A stretch of 5,032 bases of DNA from an uncultured Phascolarctobacterium sp. Its GTDB lineage: Bacteria > Bacillota > Negativicutes > Acidaminococcales > Acidaminococcaceae. The notes beneath the pieces were generated by a model that made no database searches, was not told the origin of the DNA, and saw nothing but the letters and a program-made list of their open reading frames with translations. Positions within the stretch are counted from its first letter, which is position 1. Each line of letters starts with the position of its first letter. The stretch spans positions 1-5,032 of the forward strand of contig CASEGD010000124.1 in NCBI GenBank assembly GCA_949287345.1, written 5' to 3'. Shown in pieces: positions 1-5,032 of the stretch. Position numbers and translations under genes: made by a program.

Positions 1-378
1 GCTCTGGCGGACTTTTTAAAAATGGAAAGCGGCATTTTCTTTTTGGATAAGCCGTTTACCACGGAAGAATTTTTATCGCTGATAGGCAATTTTAAGCTGC
101 TTTTGGGCATGCGCCTGCACGCGCTTGTATTTGCCGCCGTTATGAAGGTGCCGCTTTTAGCGATATCCTACGACCCGAAGGTGGACGCTTTTGTAAACAC
201 CGCGGGCGGCGTGCTGGCAGGCAGTGTGGAGGACATCAGCGCAAGCAGGCTGCTTGGCGTTTTGGAAGCAGCGTGGGATAAACCGCCTTTGGTGCAGAAC
301 GAAAAGATGGAACAGCTGCGGCGTAAAGCCCGGCTTAATTTAGAGGAAACCTTTGCATTGCTGCGCAGTGCAAAATGA
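1..378 (+). CDS. csaB: CsaB-type polysaccharide pyruvyltransferase, C-terminal part (truncated by window edge)
   Basis: This is the last 125 residues of a protein whose start lies upstream; the reading frame is open from base 1 to the TGA at 376-378. It resembles the C-terminal half of the polysaccharide pyruvyltransferase family. A GMRLHA motif lies at partial residues 36-41, followed by a hydrophobic VFAAVMKVPLLAI stretch and SYDPKV at 56-61, which I associate with CsaB. CsaB is known to transfer pyruvate ketal groups from phosphoenolpyruvate to secondary cell-wall polysaccharide, making the ligand for SLH-domain proteins. The remainder is a helical, charged tail (NEKMEQLRRKARLNLEETFALL), as expected for the family C-terminus. 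The gene ends 13 nt before ftsE, so it is probably in the same transcript. The family call is fairly secure. The CsaB subtype is inferred from the motif and the Firmicutes-like context, since the N-terminal half is not visible. Confidence 0.8.
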   Translation, partial: ALADFLKMESGIFFLDKPFTTEEFLSLIGNFKLLLGMRLHALVFAAVMKVPLLAISYDPKVDAFVNTAGGVLAGSVEDISASRLLGVLEAAWDKPPLVQNEKMEQLRRKARLNLEETFALLRSAK

Positions 379-380
379 AA

Positions 381-384
381 GGAG
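381..384 (+). promoter_or_regulatory. Shine-Dalgarno site of ftsE
   Basis: GGAG (within AAAGGAG) sits 7 nt before the ATG at 392. It decides the ftsE start: the frame is open upstream to about 353, inside csaB, but those earlier codons encode residues unlike FtsE and have no such site. Starting at 392 gives the family's normal length of 228 residues. Confidence 0.8.
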
Positions 385-391
385 TGGCCGT

Positions 392-1078
392 ATGCTGGAA
401 ATGATAAATGTTACCAAAACATATCCGGGCGGTTCGGTAGCTTTGCAGGATATCAACGTCCGCATTGAGCAGGGCGAGTTTGTGTTTATCGTAGGGCCAA
501 GCGGCGCAGGCAAATCAACCTTTTTTAAAATGTTGTTCCGCGAGGTTCTGCCTTCAAGCGGCAAGGTAATTGTCAACGGGCACGACCTTGTAAAAATGAC
601 TGATAAGGAAATTCCGTATTTCCGCAGACAGCTTGGCATTGTCTTTCAGGATTACCGCCTGCTGCCCGACCGTACTGTATACGATAACGTAGCTTTTGCG
701 ATGCAGGTTATCGAAACGCCGTACCGCAAAATTAAACGCCGCGTAAACGACGTTTTGGATTTGGTAGGGCTGCGCAAACGCGCGCACGCTTACCCGACGG
801 AGCTGAGCGGCGGCGAACAGCAGCGCATTGCCATTGCGCGCGCCATCGTCAACGACCCCATCCTTTTAATTGCCGATGAGCCTACCGGCAACCTTGACCC
901 TGAAACCAGCTGGGAGATTATGGATATTTTCCGCGAGGTAAACAAAAGCGGCACTACCATTGTTATGGCAACGCATGACCGCGAAATTGTTGACCAGATG
1001 GAAAAAAGGGTTATCGCCATTGAGCACGGGCATATAGTGCGCGATGATGCCAAAGGAGTATACGGCTATGAGTCTTAG
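392..1078 (+). CDS. ftsE: Cell division ATP-binding protein FtsE
   Basis: A 228-residue ABC-type ATPase of the usual FtsE length. Walker A is GPSGAGKST at residues 35-43, the Q-loop Gln is at 86 in the FtsE-typical VFQDYRLLPDRTVYDNVAF, the ABC signature LSGGEQQR is at 138-145, Walker B is ILLIADEPTGNLD at 157-169 with Glu163 as catalytic base, and the switch His is at 195 (MATHD). All ATPase residues are intact. FtsE is a cytoplasmic protein that dimerises on FtsX and couples ATP hydrolysis to control of periplasmic or external peptidoglycan hydrolases at the septum or lateral wall. The stop overlaps the start of ftsX by 11 nt, which indicates translational coupling and a 1:1 complex. The start at 392 is chosen for its ribosome binding site and family length. 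ATG 401 is a possible but less well placed alternative. Confidence 0.97.
   Translation: MLEMINVTKTYPGGSVALQDINVRIEQGEFVFIVGPSGAGKSTFFKMLFREVLPSSGKVIVNGHDLVKMTDKEIPYFRRQLGIVFQDYRLLPDRTVYDNVAFAMQVIETPYRKIKRRVNDVLDLVGLRKRAHAYPTELSGGEQQRIAIARAIVNDPILLIADEPTGNLDPETSWEIMDIFREVNKSGTTIVMATHDREIVDQMEKRVIAIEHGHIVRDDAKGVYGYES
1052..1058 (+). promoter_or_regulatory. Shine-Dalgarno site of ftsX, inside the ftsE coding region
   Basis: AAAGGAG lies within the last codons of ftsE, 9 nt before the ATG at 1068. It decides the ftsX start over the in-frame ATGs at 1044 and 1047, which lie upstream of the site and would add eight residues (MMPKEYTA) not typical of FtsX. Confidence 0.75.
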
Positions 1079-1955
1079 TACCAAAGAATATTTTGTCAGG
1101 GAAACATATAAATCCATCCGGCGCAACGGGCTGATGAGCGTGGCCTCCGTGTCCACGGTCGCCCTTTCGCTGTTGGTTTTGGGTATGTTTCTTTTGTTGT
1201 TTTTAAATACCAATAATCTGGCGCAGTACCTTGAAAGCCAGGTGCAGATAACCGTTTACATGCAGGACGAAGCCGATGACAGCGTGCTGGAAAATACGCG
1301 CGTGCAGCTGGAAGGCATGCCCGGCGTGAAAAAGGTTACTGCCGTAACGAAGAACGAAGCGCTGGAGCGTTTTAAAGAACGCCTTGGCGAACAGCAGAAT
1401 TTATTAAACGCGCTCGGCACGGATAACCCGTTCCCGTATTCCTTTGAGGTGGAAGTGGACGCGCCGGAACGCATTGCGGAGCTTACCCCGCAGATTGGTG
1501 ATATGGAAGGCGTCGAAACCGCTAAATTCGGGCAGGAGGTTGTGGAACAGCTGTTCCAGATTACCAAAATCCTGCGCGTGGGCGGCGTTGTGCTGGTAGT
1601 GCTTCTGGCATTTGCCACGCTGTTCATCATCGCCAATACCATCCGCCTTACGGTTTTCGCCCGCAGGCGTGAAGTTAACATTATGAAATACGTCGGCGCA
1701 ACCGACTGGTTTATCCGCTGGCCGTTCATGCTGGAAGGCATGACGCTGGGCTTTTTCGGTTCGCTGATTTCGATACTCGTAATCAACATTTCCTATTCGG
1801 CGTTGCTGTCGCGCATTTATTCCACGCTGGCGTTTTTGCCGATGCTGCCGCCGTACCCGATGCTGGTTTACGTTGATTTGTTCATCATCATCAGCGGCAC
1901 CGCGATTGGCGCTGCGGGTAGTTACGTATCGCTGCGCAAGTTCCTGCGCGTGTAA
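1068..1955 (+). CDS. ftsX: Cell division protein FtsX (ABC mechanotransmission membrane subunit)
   Basis: A 295-residue integral membrane protein with classic FtsX layout. It has a short cytoplasmic N-terminus with the family-typical YFVRETYKSIRRNGLMS, then TM1 at about residues 23-47. A large external domain spans about 48-165. It begins ESQVQITVYMQDE and includes a GMPGVKKV segment, both resembling FtsX extracellular domains. TM2 lies at about 169-191, a cytoplasmic loop RRREVNIMKYVGATDWFIRWPF follows (the conserved FtsX-domain region), then TM3 at about 220-242 and TM4 at about 266-288, ending in a basic tail. FtsX partners FtsE, and its external loop is known in other bacteria to bind coiled-coil hydrolases or activators such as EnvC, PcsB and CwlO. 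The next gene encodes just such a protein. Length and topology show no truncation. Confidence 0.97.
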   Translation: MSLSTKEYFVRETYKSIRRNGLMSVASVSTVALSLLVLGMFLLLFLNTNNLAQYLESQVQITVYMQDEADDSVLENTRVQLEGMPGVKKVTAVTKNEALERFKERLGEQQNLLNALGTDNPFPYSFEVEVDAPERIAELTPQIGDMEGVETAKFGQEVVEQLFQITKILRVGGVVLVVLLAFATLFIIANTIRLTVFARRREVNIMKYVGATDWFIRWPFMLEGMTLGFFGSLISILVINISYSALLSRIYSTLAFLPMLPPYPMLVYVDLFIIISGTAIGAAGSYVSLRKFLRV

Positions 1956-1967
1956 GGGGGACAGCCT

Positions 1968-3059
1968 ATGTTAAGGACTAAAGTTCTGGCGGTTGCCCTT
2001 GCAGCGTGTGTTGCCGGTTTGCCGGTGCTGCACGGCTATGCGGACGAGCTTAGCGAAAAGCAGGCGGAATACGAGCAGGTGCAGCAGCAGATGCGCGAAA
2101 TGGAAGCGCAGCGCGATGAAGCACGAGCCGCTGCCGACGCTGCCAGCAGCCGTATGGAAGAAGTTATCAGCGAGCTGCGCGATTTGCAGGTGCGCCTTGA
2201 CGAGCTGAACGCTGCTGTTGAGGAAAACCAGACCAAACTTGCCGAAGAAAAAGCAAACCTTGAACGCAGGATGAATATTTTTAAAAAGCGCCTGCGCGAT
2301 ATCTATATGAACGGACAGATTAACTATCTGGATGTGCTTTTGGGCGCGAAGGATTTTTCGGATTTTTCGAGCCGTATGTTTTTGCTGCAGAAAATCATCA
2401 GCCACGATATAGCGATGCTGGAAGCCATCAACAAGTCGATGCAGGAAATCGAACAGCGCCAGGCAGAGCTTGACGAACAGGTGGCAGAGATGGAAGAAAA
2501 ACGTGCCGACGCCGAAGCGCGCCGCGAAGAAAGGGCGCAGCTTCTGTACGCCGCTGAAGAAGAACGCAGCGCCGTTGAAGGCGAATACGACCGCTTAATG
2601 GCTATCAGCGAAAACATCGCCAGCATGTTACGCAGCCTGCAAAATGCCGGCGGTATGCCGGGTGCAGGCGGTACGGGCGCATTTATCTGGCCGGTACAGG
2701 GCGAAATCACTTCGTACTACGGCTGGCGCACGCATCCGATTTTTGGCACGACGCGCTACCACAGCGGCTATGACATTGCCTGCGATACCGGTACGCCGAT
2801 TGTCGCTGCCGACAGCGGCACGGTTGTATATTCCGGCTGGCTTGGCGGTTACGGCTACTGCGTAATGATTGACCACGGCGGCGGGCTTGTCAGCCTGTAC
2901 GGGCACAACAGCGAGCTGTGGGTATACGAAGGCCAGTACGTTCAGCAGGGCGAAACAATCGCGCTGGCAGGCAGCACCGGCTGGTCCACCGGCCCGCACT
3001 GCCACTTTGAAGCACGCCTTAACGGCGAGCTGACCGACCCGATGAATTATCTGCCGTAA
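1968..3059 (+). CDS. Secreted coiled-coil M23 (LytM) peptidase, EnvC/PcsB-like partner of FtsEX
   Basis: A 363-residue exported protein. Residues 1-25 are a signal peptide (basic LRTK, hydrophobic core, likely cleavage after GYA). Residues about 26-115 and 143-225 are long Glu/Gln/Lys/Arg-rich coiled coils, separated by a less charged segment (GQINYLDVLLGAKDFSDFSSR) typical of EnvC-family proteins. A Gly-rich linker lies at about 228-238. The M23 domain runs from FIWPVQGEITSYYGWR (239-254) to the C-terminus. Zinc and catalytic residues are all present: His265 and Asp269 in HSGYD, His313 in YGHN, and His344/His346 in HCH. E. coli EnvC, by contrast, has a degenerate site and only activates amidases. 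I infer possible direct endopeptidase activity on peptide cross-links, gated by FtsEX through the coiled coil. A strong site (AAGGGGGA, 1954-1961) precedes the ATG, 12 nt after ftsX. A gene symbol is withheld because envC implies a non-enzymatic activator. Confidence 0.92.
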   Translation: MLRTKVLAVALAACVAGLPVLHGYADELSEKQAEYEQVQQQMREMEAQRDEARAAADAASSRMEEVISELRDLQVRLDELNAAVEENQTKLAEEKANLERRMNIFKKRLRDIYMNGQINYLDVLLGAKDFSDFSSRMFLLQKIISHDIAMLEAINKSMQEIEQRQAELDEQVAEMEEKRADAEARREERAQLLYAAEEERSAVEGEYDRLMAISENIASMLRSLQNAGGMPGAGGTGAFIWPVQGEITSYYGWRTHPIFGTTRYHSGYDIACDTGTPIVAADSGTVVYSGWLGGYGYCVMIDHGGGLVSLYGHNSELWVYEGQYVQQGETIALAGSTGWSTGPHCHFEARLNGELTDPMNYLP

Positions 3060-3071
3060 GGCAATTAAGCT

Positions 3072-3076
3072 GGAGG
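3072..3076 (+). promoter_or_regulatory. Shine-Dalgarno site of ctpA
   Basis: GGAGG lies 7 nt before the ATG at 3084 and only 4 nt before the TTG at 3081. The spacing favours ATG 3084 as the start. Confidence 0.7.
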
Positions 3077-3083
3077 GGCATTG

Positions 3084-4213
3084 ATGTTTAAACCAAGATT
3101 CAGTTTACTGACACTTTTGCTGGCGTGCGCCTGCGCCGTTATTGTTACCTTTGCGGGCATTATGGCGCTGATTCAGCACGCGGCTGGCAATTCCGTCAGC
3201 GGCATGGTGTTTTTAAAAACGCTGGTAACGGTGCGCGATAATTACGTTGAGCCCGTGGACAGTGAAAAACTTTTTGACGGCGCGACCACCGGTATGGTTA
3301 AAGCGCTGGGCGACCCGTATTCCGCTTACCTTGATAAAAAAAGCTTCAGCGAAATTACCGATTTGACTGACGGCGTGTTCGGCGGCATCGGCGTGGTGCT
3401 GGGCAAAAAGGATAACGATTTTGTCGTTGTTGCGCCCATGGAAGGCTCGCCGGGCGACGAAGCTGGCATTAAAGCCGGAGATAAAATTTTAGCGGTTGAC
3501 GGCACCAGCGTTGACGGTATGCAGCTTGAGGACGTTGTCGGCAAAATCCGCGGCAAGCAGGGCACGGAAGTGGAACTGAAGCTGGCGGACGCAAACGGCA
3601 ACGAGCGCACGGTGCGCGTAATCCGCGGCGATATCAAAGTTGAATCCGTCGGCGGCGAAATGCTGGAGGGCACGAATATCGGCTATATCCGCATAAGCGT
3701 GTTTAATGAGCAGACCGGCAACGATTTTGCCAAAAAATACATGGAACTGGAAAAACAGGGCATGCAGGCGCTTGTGCTTGACCTGCGCCACAACCCCGGC
3801 GGTATTTTGGGTGAATGCGTGAAGGTTGCGCAGTACATTGTGCCCAAAGGCACGGTGGTAAGCATTAAGGACCGCAACGGCAACACTTTTGTGGAAGAAT
3901 CCAACCTTGAAAAAGTAAAATATCCGTTGGCTGTTCTGGTTGACCACGGCAGCGCCAGTGCGGCAGAGATTGTCGCCGGTGCGGTGCAGGATACCGGCGC
4001 TGGCAAACTGTTTGGCGTGCAGACCTGGTGTATAAATTAAGCGACAACACCGGCCTTAAACTGACGACTGCCAAATATTATACGCCGAGCGGGCGCTCTA
4101 TCCACGGCACGGGCATTAAGCCCGATGTTGAGGTGGAGCTTGACCTTACCGGCATGACGGATAACCAGCTGGCGGCAGCGGAAAATTATTTGAAGGAAGA
4201 ACTTGCGAAGTAA
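3084..4213 (+). pseudogene. ctpA: S41 C-terminal processing protease CtpA, disrupted at the catalytic Lys motif
   Basis: The first 314 codons are a well-conserved carboxyl-terminal protease. They hold an N-terminal membrane anchor or signal (about residues 7-30), the N-terminal segment YVEPVDSEKLFDGATTGMV with GDPYSAYLD, a PDZ domain (about 90-182, with FGGIGVVLG and GSPGDEAGIKAGDKILAVDG), and the protease core GYIRISVF, LVLDLRHNPGG and [17 protein letters not shown]. The predicted nucleophile is Ser292. In S41 proteases the general-base Lys lies 25 residues after the Ser in a T-F-G-K-G motif, here position 317. The sequence instead reads [12 protein letters not shown] (TAA at 4038-4040). The missing part resumes in another frame at 4028 as [25 protein letters not shown] and runs 61 residues to the TAA at 4211-4213. 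Two bases remain where the family has eight residues, so about 22 nt are missing. The restored protein would be about 383 residues, normal for CtpA. A programmed frameshift would not restore the Lys. As written, the protease should be inactive, unless this is an assembly error. Confidence 0.88.
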
Positions 4214-4214
4214 G

Positions 4215-4221
4215 AAGGGAG
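4215..4221 (+). promoter_or_regulatory. Shine-Dalgarno site of the SH3-domain gene
   Basis: AAGGGAG starts just after the ctpA stop and lies 8 nt before TTG 4230. It supports a TTG start giving MKKFLALAA, a normal signal-peptide beginning. The other in-frame candidate, TTG 4203, has AAGGAAG only about 3 nt upstream and adds nine residues. Confidence 0.55.
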
Positions 4222-4229
4222 CAGGGGTT

Positions 4230-4960
4230 TTGAAGAAGTTTCTGGCTTTGGCGGCAATTTGCTGCGTGGCTTTTGTTAATTCTGCTTCGGCAGAGGATTT
4301 GACGAAATTTTATTCAACCGAGCGCGTGCGCGGATATAAAAGCGGCGAGTTTATGATTCTTGCCGAAGAAATTTCCGCAGCAAACCGGCATTGAGCAATA
4401 ATATTATCAGCTGCCTGCCGCGCCATTCGCTGCTGCGCATTACCGACGACGGTCAGCCGTGGGCAGAGGCGGTTTGGAACGGGCAGAAGGGCTACATTGC
4501 CACCGAATATTTAACTCCTGCGGAAGCAGAGCCGCTTTTGAACGACGAGGACATTAATTTTGGCGAGTGGAAGCTGGACGACGTGTTTGCGCCGGAAAAC
4601 GCCAAACTGGGCAAGCTGCTTAAAGAAGGCAAGGAGCACGGCGATTACGTTTACGAATATAAGGACGTAAAAATCAGTGTTAAGCGCGGTAAGCACACCA
4701 TTACGGCGATGGAAGGCAAAACGCCGGTGTTTGCCACGATGCGCGGCGTCAGCACGGGCGACGAGGCTGCACGCGTAATTGGGCAGTACGGCATGCCGAA
4801 CCGCGTGGTGTATTTTACACCGGATAAAGACGACGAAAGCCTGAAGCAGACGATGATGCTGGGCTACGATTTTGAAGGCGATTACGACGACGGCGGGCTT
4901 GATTTTTATATCGACGCCAACGACGTTGTAACCAAAATTGTACTGCGTAAAGACGACTGA
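4230..4960 (+). pseudogene. Secreted SH3-domain protein, frameshifted within the SH3 domain
   Basis: Two overlapping frames read as one gene. Frame one begins at TTG 4230 with a signal peptide (residues 1-21, cleavage after SASA) and runs through KSGEFMILAEE, then hits a TGA at 4392-4394. From about 4370 the other frame reads NFRSKPALSNNIISCLP, a match to the N-V-R-S-G-P start of bacterial SH3 (SH3b) domains, and continues through WAEAVWNGQKGYIATEYL, the typical end of such a domain. The frame therefore changes at about 4365-4373 (GAAGAAATTT). Loss of one A, or of four bases, explains it. After the SH3 domain come about 140 acidic residues, including GVSTGDEAARVIGQYGMPNRV and a final LDFYIDANDVVTKIVL, which I cannot assign to a named family with confidence. 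The restored protein is about 243 residues, probably exported and wall-associated. It starts 16 nt after ctpA and ends with tandem stops TGATAA just before the terminator. Without the repair only a short peptide of about 54 residues is made. Confidence 0.8.
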
Positions 4961-4966
4961 TAACCA

Positions 4967-5025
4967 AAAAGTGCTGTTATTTGTGTAAACTGCTTTACAT
5001 AAATAGCGGCACTTTTAATTTTTTT
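4967..5025 (+). terminator. Strong Rho-independent terminator ending the operon
   Basis: A 23-bp stem pairs 4967-4989 with 4994-5016 around a 4-nt loop (CTGC, 4990-4993). It is followed by AA and a run of seven T (5019-5025). Every position pairs in the + strand RNA: the three non-Watson-Crick positions are all G-U wobbles, which would be A-C mismatches in the opposite-strand RNA. The outer end pairs A's with T's, so part of the U-tract is also in the stem. The hairpin starts 6 nt after the last stop codon. The A-run at 4966-4970 could give weaker termination from the other side, but the wobble pattern favours the + direction. Confidence 0.9.
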
Positions 5026-5032
5026 GCGTTTT

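Noticed and set aside
353..391. Longer FtsE start overlapping csaB
   Set aside because: The extra residues are csaB sequence read in another frame, while ATG 392 has a good Shine-Dalgarno site and gives the normal FtsE length.
379..391. Promoter between csaB and ftsE
   Set aside because: The 13-nt gap holds only the ribosome binding site, and I could not see a convincing -35/-10 pair in or just before it.
1256..1789. A 177-residue open frame on the minus strand inside ftsX
   Set aside because: The Ser/Thr/Arg-rich low-complexity product is typical of an antisense shadow, with no recognisable domain, and the + strand gene is certain.
2628..3005. Minus-strand open frame opposite the M23 domain
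   Set aside because: The Ala/Val-rich composition mirrors the codon bias of the real gene, and there is no ribosome binding site or domain.
4010..4040. Programmed ribosomal frameshift in ctpA
   Set aside because: I see no clear slippery heptamer, and shifting frame would still leave out the catalytic Lys motif, so no functional product would result.
4028..4213. A separate small gene starting at GTG 4028
   Set aside because: Its product is the C-terminal part of CtpA ([22 protein letters not shown]), the GTG has no ribosome binding site, and it begins exactly where the protease frame breaks. It is a pseudogene fragment.
4391..4960. A separate gene starting at TTG 4391
   Set aside because: There is no ribosome binding site or signal peptide, and the SH3 motif begins in the same frame upstream of it at about 4370. 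It is the second part of a frameshifted gene.

Overview
The window reads as one strand-uniform operon (+ strand) of cell-envelope and division genes that enters from the left edge and ends at a strong intrinsic terminator at the right edge. In order it holds: the 3' end of a CsaB-type polysaccharide pyruvyltransferase (1-378), ftsE (392-1078), ftsX (1068-1955), an EnvC/PcsB-like coiled-coil M23 peptidase (1968-3059), a disrupted S41 C-terminal processing protease, ctpA (3084-4213), a disrupted secreted SH3-domain protein (4230-4960), and the terminator (about 4967-5025). Gaps between genes are 12-24 nt, and ftsE and ftsX overlap by 11 nt, so co-transcription is very likely. There is no gene-free stretch over 100 nt and no RNA gene, mobile element or CRISPR array that I can see.

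Organism: the base composition looks balanced to slightly GC-rich. Strong Shine-Dalgarno sites and the order csaB-ftsE-ftsX-M23 peptidase-ctpA suggest a Firmicutes-lineage bacterium. A Negativicutes member (diderm, with SLH-type envelope proteins and CsaB) is my best guess. That is inference from gene content and remembered synteny, not a database result.

How the genes work together: FtsE (ATPase) and FtsX (four-pass membrane protein with a large external loop) form the type VII ABC mechanotransmission complex. It controls a secreted coiled-coil peptidoglycan hydrolase or hydrolase activator, and that partner is the next gene. The LytM/M23 domain here keeps all its zinc-ligand residues, so it may cut peptidoglycan itself rather than only activate an amidase. 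CtpA-type proteases often regulate envelope hydrolases. The last gene is probably a wall-associated SH3 protein.

The notable feature is damage at the operon's 3' end. ctpA carries a lesion best explained by loss of about 22 nt exactly where the catalytic Lys (GKG motif) should be, which also shifts the frame. About 340 nt downstream the SH3 gene has a separate frameshift in or beside an A-run. Both genes otherwise look intact and well conserved, so the lesions are either recent or sequence/assembly errors. I see no clearly novel biological system. The rest is a well-known division/envelope module.
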